DNA of 64,000 bases from Clostridiales bacterium (lineage in GTDB: Bacteria; Bacillota; Clostridia; Saccharofermentanales; Saccharofermentanaceae). The notes beneath the pieces are model-generated. The model did not search any database and was not told the DNA's origin. It saw nothing but the letters and a program-made list of their open reading frames with translations. The position numbers and the translations under genes are program-made. The stretch is from the NCBI GenBank assembly GCA_017617525.1, contig JAFZWA010000050.1, forward strand, positions 62,001 through 126,000, in the 5' to 3' direction. Position 1 is the stretch's first letter, and each line of letters opens with the position of its first letter. Shown piece after piece: positions 8,832 to 17,884 of the stretch.

Positions 8832-9743
8832 ATGGATTACATTCTTACAACCTATGATTTGACCAAACAGTATGGATCGTACAAAGCGTCCAACGAAGTA
8901 TCCATCCACGTACAGCGTGGTGCGATCTACGGTCTGATCGGCAGAAACGGTGCCGGTAAGACAACATTGATGAAAATGATCGGCGGACTTTCCCGCCCGA
9001 CATCCGGATCTTACGCGATCCGCGGCAAGAACGGAGAATCGACAGAACAGATGATGTCGAAGGTCGGCATCCTGATCGAAGCTCCCGGACTTTATCCGAA
9101 CATGACAGCGATGCAGAACCTGACCACAAAAGCGATCGCGCTCGGCATCAATGATAAGAAGTACCTTATGGGTCTTCTCGAGGAAGTCGGACTTGCCGAT
9201 ACAGGTAAGAAGAAAGCAAAACAGTTCTCCCTCGGTATGAAGCAGCGCCTCGGCATCGCGATGGCACTCGTGAATAAACCGGAACTCCTGATCCTCGACG
9301 AACCGATCAACGGTCTCGACCCGCAGGGTATCGCGGAAATGAGAGGCATTCTTAACCACCTCTGCCATGACCGCGGAATCACGATCCTGATTTCCAGCCA
9401 CATCCTCGACGAGCTTTCGAAAGTAGCTACCCAGTACGGAATCATCCACGAAGGCAGACTTCTTGAAGAAGAAAGCAAGGAAGAACTCTTCAGCAAGTGC
9501 TGCGAGAGACTGGAGCTTAGAACCAGCGATATCAACAAGACACTTGAAGTCCTCAACACCATGGGATTCTCCAAGATCGAAGTCAAAGATGACGCGATCA
9601 ACATCTACGAACGTCTCAATGAGAGCGGCGCGATCACGGTAGCTCTGGCAAAAGAAAACGTCCAGACCAATGAGATCGCCGTAAAGACAGAGGCACTTGA
9701 AGACTACTACTTCCAGCTCACAGGAGGAAACGAAAATGTTTAA
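8832..9743 (+). CDS. ABC transporter ATPase, bacitracin/lantibiotic-resistance type (copy 2)
   Basis: Paralogue of the ATPase at 7012 with the same length of 303 residues. Walker A GRNGAGKTT, signature FSLGMKQRLGIA, Walker B LLILDEPINGLDP, and the conserved tail ending LEDYYFQLTGG. A strong AAGGAGGAG site precedes the ATG, and the 109-base gap upstream carries the TTAACC repeat, so this pair probably has its own regulated promoter. It overlaps the start of permease 2 by eight bases. The duplicated arrangement suggests two transporters of related substrate range. Confidence 0.92.
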   Translation: MDYILTTYDLTKQYGSYKASNEVSIHVQRGAIYGLIGRNGAGKTTLMKMIGGLSRPTSGSYAIRGKNGESTEQMMSKVGILIEAPGLYPNMTAMQNLTTKAIALGINDKKYLMGLLEEVGLADTGKKKAKQFSLGMKQRLGIAMALVNKPELLILDEPINGLDPQGIAEMRGILNHLCHDRGITILISSHILDELSKVATQYGIIHEGRLLEEESKEELFSKCCERLELRTSDINKTLEVLNTMGFSKIEVKDDAINIYERLNESGAITVALAKENVQTNEIAVKTEALEDYYFQLTGGNENV

Positions 9744-10536
9744 TCTGATCAAAATGAACCTGTACCGCATGAGCCGCGCGGTATCTACAAGGGTAATCGC
9801 TATTGTTATGGTATGCTTCGCGCTCCTTCAGTTCGGCTCTCTGAAACTGATCTTTGACGATCCTTTTAACATGTTCAGCGGTGAAGCGGGATCTATGGTC
9901 GCGTTCGACAGGCTCGACGGAGTTTCTGCGGTGACCACATTCCTTCAGAACGGTAACGTTCTCATTATCCTTGCCATCTTCGTAGTTCTTTTCGCGAACG
10001 CGGAACACAAGTGTGGATTTGATAAGAACCTGATCGGCCTTTCCAAGAACAGATGGAAGCAGACACTGGCAAGATGGATCTCCGCAGTTATCGGTATGAC
10101 AGTACTCATCGCTATCGGCTTTGGCGTAATGTTCGGCCTGACAGCACTCTTCGTAGATGCATTCGCACTCGGCAGCGCAGCTGCGATGTTTAAGTCCCTG
10201 GGTCTTATGTACCTTGGTGCGGTAGCCTTCTCCGCGATCTTCTTCTTCTTCACAACACTCTTCAATAACTCTGTTGGCGGTGTCGTAACATCCCTGGTAC
10301 TTACCACAGGAATCTTCAACCTGTTTGAGATGCTTATGGATATGCTGGTAAAGAAGATCTTCTCCAGCCCGAAGGTCCTTCCGACAGACATCTTCTACGA
10401 CAGTGTCTTCATGAACTTCTCTCACAGCGATGCAAGCACCAAGGCGATCTTGATCTTCGCCGGCATCAGCGTTGCATATATCGTAATCTCTCTCTTTGGC
10501 AGCATGATGCTCCAGCAGAGAAGAGATGTTAAATAA
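9736..10536 (+). CDS. ABC transporter permease, ABC-2 type (copy 2)
   Basis: Membrane subunit for ATPase 2, with an N-terminal FNLIKMNLYRMSRAVSTR resembling the start of permease 1. About six membrane segments alternate with short loops. The ATG at 9736 follows AGGAGGAAACGAAA; the longer frame from 9697 would overlap the ATPase gene by 47 bases and has no ribosome binding site. A terminator follows the gene. Confidence 0.85.
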   Translation: MFNLIKMNLYRMSRAVSTRVIAIVMVCFALLQFGSLKLIFDDPFNMFSGEAGSMVAFDRLDGVSAVTTFLQNGNVLIILAIFVVLFANAEHKCGFDKNLIGLSKNRWKQTLARWISAVIGMTVLIAIGFGVMFGLTALFVDAFALGSAAAMFKSLGLMYLGAVAFSAIFFFFTTLFNNSVGGVVTSLVLTTGIFNLFEMLMDMLVKKIFSSPKVLPTDIFYDSVFMNFSHSDASTKAILIFAGISVAYIVISLFGSMMLQQRRDVK

Positions 10537-10575
10537 CTTAGCAGGATCTGACCTATAATAATACCCTCTTAACTG

Positions 10576-10620
10576 GAAAATAGAACACCCTCCTCCTTGG
10601 GACAGTGTTCTATTTTCTTT
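10576..10620 (+). terminator. Rho-independent terminator after permease 2
   Basis: A perfect 13-base inverted repeat, GAAAATAGAACAC (10576-10588) and GTGTTCTATTTTC (10605-10617), ends in a T-rich run. Its A-rich 5' arm makes it likely to work in both directions. It separates ATPase 3 and the kinase from the upstream transporter genes. Confidence 0.8.
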
Positions 10621-10635
10621 CCTAAGGGAATGCTT

Positions 10636-10641
10636 TATAAT
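10636..10641 (+). promoter_or_regulatory. -10 box of the ATPase 3 / histidine kinase transcript
   Basis: A perfect TATAAT lies 35 bases before the chosen TTG start. No convincing -35 is seen; the expected position falls in the preceding terminator. An ATG at 10640 lies inside this box and therefore cannot be the translation start. Confidence 0.5.
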
Positions 10642-10675
10642 GTACGAGATGGTCCAAAGACCATGGAGGTTTGAG

Positions 10676-11590
10676 TTGGAATACTTATTGGAAACCGAAA
10701 ATATCACGAAAAGATACGGACCGATCGTTGCCGTCGATCACGTTTCGATCCGCTTGAAACAGGGCGAGATCTATGGTCTGATCGGCAGAAACGGCGCAGG
10801 TAAAACGACGCTTCTTAAGATGCTGGCGGGTCTTGCCAAGCCGACTGAAGGAAGTTTTACGCTCTTTGGCGAAAGCGCTGAAAAGACATCCCGCATGCGT
10901 GACCGCGTCGGTGTCCTGATCGAGACTCCGGGCCTTTATCCGAATTTGAACGCCATGGGTAACATGAGGATCATGGCGATGATCGTCGGAGAAAACGATG
11001 ATTTGTATCTTCAGGAACTTCTCGAGGACGTCGGTCTCGGCGGAATCGGAAACCGTAAGGTCAAGGCTTTCTCCATGGGTATGAAGCAGCGTCTCGGTAT
11101 TGCCATGAGCCTTGTCGGACACCCGGATATCCTGCTTCTGGACGAACCGATCAACGGACTGGACCCGCAGGGTATCGTGGAAGTCCGTGAACTCATCAGC
11201 CGACTGAACAAAGAGAGAAACATCACGATCCTGATCTCCTCGCACATTCTGGAGGAACTTTCCAAGATCGTTACGAGATACGGCATCATCCATAACGGAA
11301 GGATCATTGACCAGTTCTCGCAGGCAGAGCTTTTGCGCCGCTGCCAGGAGAGGATCGAGATCCGTCCGAGCGACACGACAAAGGCGGTAACGGTCATCGA
11401 AAAGATGGGCATTTCGGACTTTAAGGTCGTAGACAACAGCGTCATCCAGATCTTCGAAAGGCTCGAGGACAGCGGTGAGATCGTTCTGGAACTTGCCAAA
11501 AACGACATTAAGACGTTGAACATTTCCATAAAGAACGAAAACCTCGAGGATTACTTCCTCCACGTCACCGGCGGCGCGAACTACAGATAA
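10676..11590 (+). CDS. ABC transporter ATPase, bacitracin/lantibiotic-resistance type (copy 3, no adjacent permease)
   Basis: Third paralogue: Walker A GRNGAGKTT, signature FSMGMKQRLGIA, Walker B LLLLDEPINGLDP, tail LEDYFLHVTGG. Start set at TTG 10676, five bases after ATGGAGGT; the longer frame from ATG 10640 begins within the -10 box. That gives 304 residues, equal to the other two copies. No permease follows; the next gene, 12 bases on, is the histidine kinase. It may share one of the upstream permeases, serve a permease elsewhere, or signal to the kinase. Confidence 0.88.
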   Translation: MEYLLETENITKRYGPIVAVDHVSIRLKQGEIYGLIGRNGAGKTTLLKMLAGLAKPTEGSFTLFGESAEKTSRMRDRVGVLIETPGLYPNLNAMGNMRIMAMIVGENDDLYLQELLEDVGLGGIGNRKVKAFSMGMKQRLGIAMSLVGHPDILLLDEPINGLDPQGIVEVRELISRLNKERNITILISSHILEELSKIVTRYGIIHNGRIIDQFSQAELLRRCQERIEIRPSDTTKAVTVIEKMGISDFKVVDNSVIQIFERLEDSGEIVLELAKNDIKTLNISIKNENLEDYFLHVTGGANYR

Positions 11591-11602
11591 GGAGAAGCGG
11601 TT

Positions 11603-12544
11603 ATGATTATTTGGGCCATCATTTCTACGGTCATCGCGATCACGCTTCTGATCGCGCTCGCGCATTACCGTTCCCAGATCAAAAAGAACTGCCAGCAGCT
11701 CGAAGTCATGCAGAATCATACGACGAACCAGCGCCTTACCGCGGAAGTGCCGTATAAGGAGATCAACGAGATGGTCTCCCGCATGAACGATATCTGTAAC
11801 AAGTATCAGGAAGAGAAGATCGCCATCGAAAGAAACGAGAACAATCTCAAGGAAGCGATCGCGAATCTTTCCCACGATATCAGAACGCCGCTTACGTCCC
11901 TGGACGGCTATGTTCAGCTTCTGGTCATGACGGATTCTCAGGAAGAAAAAGAGCATTACCTGCAGATCATCAGTAACCGTATCTCCAGCCTGAAGGAACT
12001 TCTGGAAGAGCTCTTTACCTACACGAAAATGCAGGATCAGAGCTACGAGCTTTCGGTCGTTCCCATGGACGGACGACAGTGTATCTGTGAAACGGTCCTT
12101 TCTTTCTACGAAGATTTCGAGACCAGAGGTCTCACTCCGGAAGTATCTTTCTGTGAAGAGGATCTCCCGATCGTGGCCAATGAGGTCGCTCTTTGCCGAG
12201 TCGTTCAGAATCTTGTTAAGAACGCGCTGGTACATGGTCAGAAGCGTCTGGGCATGACGCTTGAAAAGAAGGACGGGAATCTCCACTTTACATGCTTTAA
12301 CGATAAAAAGCCGGGAGAAGTCATCGAGGTCGATCAGATCTTCGACCGCTTCTATAAGGGAGATAAGGCCAGAACGTCCACTTCCACGGGACTCGGCCTT
12401 GCGATCGCCAAGGGTCTGATCGAGCGTATGAACGGTACGATCACCGCCGAGGTGAAGGACGAATTGTTCATCATCGAGATCCTGCTCCCGCTCTCGGAAA
12501 AGGCTGTTTCCGAAAAAGAGCGAAATGTTGAAAAAGACCATTGA
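11603..12544 (+). CDS. Sensor histidine kinase with a single membrane segment
   Basis: Membrane histidine kinase of 313 residues. One hydrophobic segment at about residues 2-21 leads directly into a coiled-coil linker and the dimerisation domain, with phospho-acceptor H91 in LSHDIRTPL. The ATPase domain follows: N box VQNLVKNALVHG near residue 205, and G box STGLGLAIAKGL. There is almost no extracytoplasmic part, so the signal probably comes through the membrane or from a transporter, as in BceS-like systems. Probable partner is the response regulator at 6317, 4.6 kb upstream. GGAGAAG precedes the ATG. Confidence 0.92.
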   Translation: MIIWAIISTVIAITLLIALAHYRSQIKKNCQQLEVMQNHTTNQRLTAEVPYKEINEMVSRMNDICNKYQEEKIAIERNENNLKEAIANLSHDIRTPLTSLDGYVQLLVMTDSQEEKEHYLQIISNRISSLKELLEELFTYTKMQDQSYELSVVPMDGRQCICETVLSFYEDFETRGLTPEVSFCEEDLPIVANEVALCRVVQNLVKNALVHGQKRLGMTLEKKDGNLHFTCFNDKKPGEVIEVDQIFDRFYKGDKARTSTSTGLGLAIAKGLIERMNGTITAEVKDELFIIEILLPLSEKAVSEKERNVEKDH

Positions 12545-12569
12545 CAAGAAAGGGATCAAGGTCTAAAAT
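12541..12569 (+). promoter_or_regulatory. Promoter of tRNA-Arg
   Basis: TTGACA (12541-12546), 17 bases, TAAAAT (12564-12569): a near-consensus housekeeping promoter. The -35 box overlaps the stop codon of the histidine kinase gene. Confidence 0.8.
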
Positions 12570-12601
12570 ACATCATGCTGTGTAAACGGCAAGCATTATT
12601 T

Positions 12602-12678
12602 GCGCCCGTAGCTCAACTGGATAGAGTGTCTGACTACGGATCAGAAGGTTGTGGATTCGATCTCTGCCGGGCGCGCCA
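12602..12678 (+). tRNA. tRNA-Arg (anticodon ACG)
   Basis: The acceptor stem GCGCCCG (12602-12608) pairs with CGGGCGC (12668-12674), followed by discriminator G and an encoded CCA. The anticodon stem TCTGA/TCAGA encloses CTACGGA, giving anticodon ACG, which reads CGN arginine codons after A34 is converted to inosine. It has its own promoter and terminator. Confidence 0.96.
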
Positions 12679-12682
12679 AATG

Positions 12683-12716
12683 AAAAGGACTGTTCCATCG
12701 GAACAGTCCTTTTTGA
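12683..12716 (+). terminator. Terminator after tRNA-Arg, probably bidirectional
   Basis: AAAAGGACTGTTCC pairs with GGAACAGTCCTTTT around ATC. The A run on one side and T run on the other allow it to end the tRNA on the plus strand and the anti-sigma gene on the minus strand. Confidence 0.85.
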
Positions 12717-12735
12717 TTATCCTTTCGGGGTTTTG

Positions 12736-15729
12736 TCAGGAGAAGATCTCACTGCAGTTTCGCCCGTCGATGAACAGATATAAGACGTTGTTGGAAACAT
12801 TATCCGTACAGATGACGCGTACATAGTAGCCGTCTTCTTCTGAACCGTTTTGCGGGATGATGTACATGACCGCGGACTTCGTTTCAGTATTGTATTCCGT
12901 GAGCGAACAGGTTGAATACTCAGGGACCTTAACTTCATCGCCGCCGACTTTCGTGTCCGGGTCATAAAGGGAAGCAGAGAATTCAAAGTTATTGGTCAAC
13001 GTATGTTTTCCGCTCTCACAATAGAGAGGTGAGATGGCTTTGGCGATGCCTCCGCAGCCGAGGAGAGAATAGTCCTGATTCATCGCCATCTCCCATCCCA
13101 TACTGATCCATCGATAAGACTTGAAGCTCCTTGGATCGATACAGATATTATCACATTCGACATGGATCCGGTTTGAGTAGCTCGCTGTGTAAACGAACGG
13201 GAGCACACAGTCATCGGTGACAAAGGTCAGACTGCCGTCGGCTTCAAGGCGTAATTCCATCATGAAATCAGTATAGTTTCCTGTCGGAACGATGTGATCG
13301 TACCCGAAATCGATTTCCATGATCGTGCTGTAGACGAATATGTATTGTCCGTCATCGCTTTGGACAAAGAGAGTGTAGATCTCATCCGACGATTCGGGGA
13401 GTTCATACTCCTTGTCATTTACGCACAGATAGTGTGGAGCGTTCGCGAGCTCGTTGGAGATGTCCGATACACCTTTTCTCAGATAGAGAGTATCCATGTC
13501 TCCGTCGTTGTTGAAATCCCAACAGATCCTGCCTTTCGCATCTCCGTGCAGCGTGTAATATTCCGGCGCCTGCCCGAAAAGCTCCTGATTGAAGAACTCC
13601 GGATGATCAAGAGCGGAGATTTTCACATAGGAACGGTTATATTCATAGGAATCTTCTTCGCAGATGAAGAAGATGCCGTCATAGGACAGGGCGATCGGAA
13701 GCGTGCCGTCGGAGATCATCTGATGACGCTTTCCCTCAAGACGGTTCCTTCTTTCATCATCACCGTATTTGATGGTGTAGAAGTCATTGACCTGTTCTGT
13801 TAAGTGCCTTTCGAACGCATCCTTGTCCGTGATGATGTCATCAAAGGTGATCTCGTTTCCGGAATCCGAATAGAGGTTGTAGACAGAAACTTTTGTCGGG
13901 TATTCCGAACGATCGATGATACTGAAAGAAGTGATCTTCGAGTCAGCGCGGTACGTCTTCGTATCCGCATAGTAAGACGGGGAAGAGTCATTTGCCGGTT
14001 CCTTGTTTTCCAATGAGAAGCAGGCTTTTTCGTACTTTTCGCGAATTGATGAAAGGACCTCATCCTCGGTGTTTTTGATCGCCTCTTTCAATTTTACATA
14101 TCCGGGTGTATTGATCTTCAGAGTAGAGTAATTGATCGTTGCCGCGAAGTTCTGGACGACGTCATCCGCGATATCAAACTCATCGAATTCTCGGTGTTCA
14201 TAGAACTCTTCAAATTCGATATCAAGCATCTCGAGGTCGAAACTGCAGTTTACCGGAATTCCGGACTTATAGACGGGAGCTTTTGGCTTAATGCCCTCTT
14301 CGACCGGATTGGAAAGGTCAACGGAAATGACCGAAGAGAGCGTTCTTTCCTTGATATTATCCGCGTGCAGGAAAGAATATGCTGTCTGATATTCGTTACC
14401 AAGATAGGAGGCGTATGTTCCGGTTTGGAATACATAATACTCTTGTCCATCGATCGTTTTACGGGGATATGTGAACTTATTCAGTTTTTGTACGCGCCCG
14501 TTTTCATCGACATAGCACGGATAGTTGAATTCCGGCATGATGCTGCTGTCATAAGGAACCAGGAAGAGTTCCGTCTCTGTGCCTGATAATTCAGGATTCT
14601 CAGTGAGTCCGAAATCACTGTAAGAAACATCACTGCCGTATACCTCGACAGGATATTCGACTCCCATGTATGTCGCGATCCCGCGATCAGGGTAGACTGT
14701 CAGGATATCTGTAGAATATGGTTCGTAAACAACTTGCTTGAAAACGAGATTGATCGAATCCGTATCTGCGTAGTAGATAGACGGCAGGAAGGTGTAGAAG
14801 TAGGACTTTCCGTCATCTCTATAATACTGCATGTAGTAATTGTATTCTGTTCGCGGTTCGCCGATATAGTTTCCATCCGCGTCTTTGATGTCGATCGTGA
14901 TGTTATAAAAATCAAAACCGGGCATGTATGGATCTTTGAAGCAGGCGTATGTCGTCGTTTCCGAGACAAGGAGATCAGCGACGGTGAGCGAATATCCGTC
15001 AAAGTCGACAGTCTGGTCAACGACATAGCGTTTCAGCGGAGTGAGCTCCATTTCGGAAAAATCGAAGCGGAAATGCTCATAGAACTTGGTTACATCCTGT
15101 AGTGGCGCGACGTCAAATAAGAGAGCGACGTTTGTACTCGGCTTATCCCAGAAAACCCGGGCAAGATGGAATTCATCCGCTTCTTCAAACAATGTACCAT
15201 CGGCATAACGGAATCCGAGCTCTTCGCCGGTAACTGTATCTACCAGTCGGAGATTATGGAGGAAGAGCTCCTCGCCGGAGGCAAGCGGAACGTTCGTCTG
15301 TACTTTTACGAGGAAACCGAAAGCAAGAGAGTCTGCGATGTAGGAATCGATCGTGACGGTAACGTTACCGTTCTCGCTTGTCTGTTCATAGGCAACTTCG
15401 TGGATGCCTCCTTTTTCCGCGAACTCTTCAAAATCCTCGTTTTCTTCCAAGGCTTTCTTGATCTCGTCACGAATGATCATTTTTCTGCTGATCGAGCCGA
15501 GCAGCGGAATATCCGATGTCGCAACGGCAAATGACTTCGATGTATTGACTCCGATGAAGAGTGAGAGGAAGAACACGGCAGCGACAGCCAGTACGGAACG
15601 CCCGGCGACTACCGCGGTGTGGATGTTCTTTCTCTTCTTCGTGGTTTTCTTTATCCTTTCCATATTCATGGATTCGGGAAGATCTGAGGCTTCTGAAACC
15701 AGATTCATTAATTCTTTCTCAATATCCAT
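12736..15729 (-). CDS. DUF4179-type membrane anti-sigma/sensor protein, 997 residues
   Basis: Probable regulator of the ECF sigma factor encoded just upstream. A cytoplasmic N-terminus of about 38 residues could bind sigma, a single membrane segment spans about 39-60, and residues after it (FAVATSDIPLLGSIS) are the start of a DUF4179 domain. Near residues 530-660 a region containing TYRADSKITSFSIIDRSEY resembles the DUF3298/RsiV class of extracytoplasmic domains. Near residue 735, DFNNDGDMD is an Asp-rich calcium-loop-like motif. At 997 residues it is roughly twice the usual size. Its ATG overlaps the sigma stop by one base (TAATG), so the two are co-translated. The external ligand is unknown. 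Confidence 0.8.
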   Translation of the reverse strand: MDIEKELMNLVSEASDLPESMNMERIKKTTKKRKNIHTAVVAGRSVLAVAAVFFLSLFIGVNTSKSFAVATSDIPLLGSISRKMIIRDEIKKALEENEDFEEFAEKGGIHEVAYEQTSENGNVTVTIDSYIADSLAFGFLVKVQTNVPLASGEELFLHNLRLVDTVTGEELGFRYADGTLFEEADEFHLARVFWDKPSTNVALLFDVAPLQDVTKFYEHFRFDFSEMELTPLKRYVVDQTVDFDGYSLTVADLLVSETTTYACFKDPYMPGFDFYNITIDIKDADGNYIGEPRTEYNYYMQYYRDDGKSYFYTFLPSIYYADTDSINLVFKQVVYEPYSTDILTVYPDRGIATYMGVEYPVEVYGSDVSYSDFGLTENPELSGTETELFLVPYDSSIMPEFNYPCYVDENGRVQKLNKFTYPRKTIDGQEYYVFQTGTYASYLGNEYQTAYSFLHADNIKERTLSSVISVDLSNPVEEGIKPKAPVYKSGIPVNCSFDLEMLDIEFEEFYEHREFDEFDIADDVVQNFAATINYSTLKINTPGYVKLKEAIKNTEDEVLSSIREKYEKACFSLENKEPANDSSPSYYADTKTYRADSKITSFSIIDRSEYPTKVSVYNLYSDSGNEITFDDIITDKDAFERHLTEQVNDFYTIKYGDDERRNRLEGKRHQMISDGTLPIALSYDGIFFICEEDSYEYNRSYVKISALDHPEFFNQELFGQAPEYYTLHGDAKGRICWDFNNDGDMDTLYLRKGVSDISNELANAPHYLCVNDKEYELPESSDEIYTLFVQSDDGQYIFVYSTIMEIDFGYDHIVPTGNYTDFMMELRLEADGSLTFVTDDCVLPFVYTASYSNRIHVECDNICIDPRSFKSYRWISMGWEMAMNQDYSLLGCGGIAKAISPLYCESGKHTLTNNFEFSASLYDPDTKVGGDEVKVPEYSTCSLTEYNTETKSAVMYIIPQNGSEEDGYYVRVICTDNVSNNVLYLFIDGRNCSEIFS

Positions 15730-16205
15730 TATTCTTCTCCTTCAAGTTCGCTGCGAAGCAGACCGATGGCTTTACGCACATGGGTACCGACAGTACCCAT
15801 CGGCATCTGTAGCATATCGGCGATCTCCGAAGTGGTGTATCCGCCGAAGTACTTAAGCGTGATGATTTTTCTGAGGTCTTCCGGAAGATGGGAAACGGCT
15901 TCTTTCAGTTCGAAGTTTCGGGTAGTAAACTCGGCAGAAGGCTCATGCTCAACGACATATTCTTCGAAACTTCTGTGTTTCTTTGCCTTGTTGTACTGTG
16001 TGGCACAGATGTTCATGAGGATCCTGATCATCCATGTCTCAAAATACTGTTCCTCGCGCAAGGTGCGTTTTTTCAGATACCCTTTGTAAATGGCATCGTC
16101 GACCATATCGCACGCCATACTTTCACTGAAAAAGTACGAATATGCGATCGCGTACATCTTTTTTCGGATCTTTTCGACCCGTTCGAAAAATACGTCGTCT
16201 TTCAT
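15729..16205 (-). CDS. ECF-family RNA polymerase sigma factor
   Basis: Sigma-70 family, extracytoplasmic function group. Region 2 lies at about residues 5-75 (YSYFFSESMACDMVDDAIYKGYLKK, then FETWMIRILMNICATQYNK) and region 4 at about 105-155 with the helix-turn-helix YTTSEIADMLQMPMGTVGTHVRKA. The ATG at 16205 follows AGGAG by five bases; the frame runs upstream without support. That gives 158 residues, usual for the group. It is followed directly by its membrane anti-sigma gene. I could not identify an autoregulated ECF promoter with confidence. Confidence 0.92.
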   Translation of the reverse strand: MKDDVFFERVEKIRKKMYAIAYSYFFSESMACDMVDDAIYKGYLKKRTLREEQYFETWMIRILMNICATQYNKAKKHRSFEEYVVEHEPSAEFTTRNFELKEAVSHLPEDLRKIITLKYFGGYTTSEIADMLQMPMGTVGTHVRKAIGLLRSELEGEE

Positions 16206-16376
16206 CTTTACTCCTGTCTTCTTCATGATGATGAAGAACTTTTCTTCCGTTCCCTCATACATTAGACAGATGGATAGGCCAAATTTTTTTAGAAAGAGAA
16301 AAATCTTCCCTAATGATATCAGAATCGGGGCAAAAAAGGGGGAAGAAGCCCCAAATGAGAAGGAAAAGAAAAATGA

Positions 16377-16405
16377 TTGAATTACTTGAAAGTCTGTGAT
16401 AAAAT
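16377..16405 (+). promoter_or_regulatory. Promoter of tig
   Basis: TTGAAT (16377-16382), 17-base spacer, TAAAAT (16400-16405), with a purine start region about 40 bases before the gene. It is divergent from the sigma factor gene. Confidence 0.75.
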
Positions 16406-16452
16406 ACCTTTCCGTGTGACTAGACTTATATTTATATATGGAGGAGATAGAT

Positions 16453-17775
16453 ATGGCATCTGTTGAGAAAAAGGATAACAATATCGTCGTTATCTCATTG
16501 GAAGCATCCCCGGAAGAATTTAAGGACGCACTGCAGAAGTCCTTTAACAAGAATAAGAATCGTTTTCAGATCCCCGGTTTCCGTAAGGGCAAGGCACCGC
16601 TGAAGCTCGTTAAGCAGTACTACGGTGAGGGAGTTCTTTACGATGACGCAATCGATTTTATCGTAAACCCGGCATACGCTGCTGCAGTTAAGGAGAATAA
16701 CCTTCAGGTAGTTTCCCGTCCGGAGCTCGACGTTCAGGAGATCGGTGAAGATAAGGGCATGAAGTACACTATTTCCGTAACAGTTAAGCCGGAAGTAGAG
16801 CTCGGCAAGTACGAGGGTGTTGAAGCTGAATACCGCTTTATCGCTCCTTCTGACGAGACAGTAGATGCTGAACTGAAGCGCCTGCAGGACAGAAACGGCC
16901 GTATGGTTCCGGTTGAGGGCCGCGGCGTTGAAGATGGTGATACAGTAACGATCGACTTCGAAGGTTTCGTAGACGGTGTTGCTTTTGAAGGCGGAAAGGC
17001 TGAGGGCCACGATCTGAAGATCGGTTCCAACTCCTTCATCCCGGGCTTCGAAGAGCAGCTCATCGGACACAACATCGACGAAGAGTTCCCGATCACAGTT
17101 ACTTTCCCGGAAGATTATCACGCAGAAAACCTCAAGGGTAAGGAAGCTACATTCCAGATCAAGATCCACGCGATCAAGGTCAAGGAACTTCCGGAACTCG
17201 ACGATGATTTCGCTAAGGACGTTTCCGAGTTCGATACTCTCGACGAGTACAAGGCTGACATCAAGAAGACTCAGACAGAGCAGGCTGAGAAGTCCGCTCA
17301 GGAGCGCTTCGAGAACGAAGTCGTTAAGGTTGTTTGCGAGAACGCTAAGGTTGACATCCCGGATTGCATGATCGAGACAGAGATCGACAGCATGATCGAT
17401 GAGCAGAACTACCGTATGCGTTCCCAGGGCATCGACCTCAACACATACCTCCAGTACATGGGTCAGTCCATGGAAGAGTATCGTGCAGGCTTGAAGACAA
17501 TGGCTGAGACTCGCGTAAAGAGCTCCCTCGTTCTCGAGGCTTGCGGTAAGGCTATGAACATCGAAGCAACTGATGCAGACGTTGAAGAAGAAGCTGAGAA
17601 GATCGCTTCCTCTTACGGCCTCAAAAAGGAAGACTTCATGGAGCGCATCAAGGACAACGATCAGTTCATTCGTGACAGCATCGTTGGCAGAAAGACAGTT
17701 GACGCTCTTACTGCAAAGGCTGTAAAGACTGAGCCGAAGGCTGAGGAGAAGAAGGAAGAGAAGACTGAAGAGTAA
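16453..17775 (+). CDS. tig: Trigger factor (ribosome-associated chaperone and prolyl isomerase)
   Basis: Binds at the ribosome exit tunnel and shields nascent chains. The ribosome-docking signature GFRKGKAPLKLV is near residues 44-55; the FKBP-type prolyl isomerase domain covers about 155-245 (DGDTVTIDFEGFVDG through FPEDYHAENLKGKEATF); the C-terminal helical chaperone arms follow and end in an acidic/basic tail rich in Lys and Glu. Start ATG 16453 is 7 bases after GGAGGAG; an ATG at 16438 precedes that site. Length of 440 is standard. Codon choice (GCT, GTT, TCC) suggests high expression. Confidence 0.97.
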   Translation: MASVEKKDNNIVVISLEASPEEFKDALQKSFNKNKNRFQIPGFRKGKAPLKLVKQYYGEGVLYDDAIDFIVNPAYAAAVKENNLQVVSRPELDVQEIGEDKGMKYTISVTVKPEVELGKYEGVEAEYRFIAPSDETVDAELKRLQDRNGRMVPVEGRGVEDGDTVTIDFEGFVDGVAFEGGKAEGHDLKIGSNSFIPGFEEQLIGHNIDEEFPITVTFPEDYHAENLKGKEATFQIKIHAIKVKELPELDDDFAKDVSEFDTLDEYKADIKKTQTEQAEKSAQERFENEVVKVVCENAKVDIPDCMIETEIDSMIDEQNYRMRSQGIDLNTYLQYMGQSMEEYRAGLKTMAETRVKSSLVLEACGKAMNIEATDADVEEEAEKIASSYGLKKEDFMERIKDNDQFIRDSIVGRKTVDALTAKAVKTEPKAEEKKEEKTEE

Positions 17776-17799
17776 TTCTTCCCGATCATTTTGAATTTC

Positions 17800-17834
17800 A
17801 AGGACTGCCGCTTTCACAGGCGGCAGTCCTTTTC
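17800..17834 (+). terminator. Terminator after tig
   Basis: AAGGACTGCCG (17800-17810) pairs perfectly with CGGCAGTCCTT (17821-17831), followed by T residues. Confidence 0.88.
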
Positions 17835-17884
17835 ATTTGCAGTTCTTGTCGAACAAAATGAAAAGGATTCGTAACATAGATTAA

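Noticed and set aside
10640-10675. Twelve-codon N-terminal extension of ATPase 3
   Set aside because: The ATG is inside the TATAAT box, and the paralogues begin at the position equivalent to the TTG at 10676.
16206-16376. Autoregulated ECF promoter before the sigma gene
   Set aside because: TGTCTAATG on the minus strand near 16262 resembles some ECF -10 elements, but no AAC-type -35 is found at the right distance.
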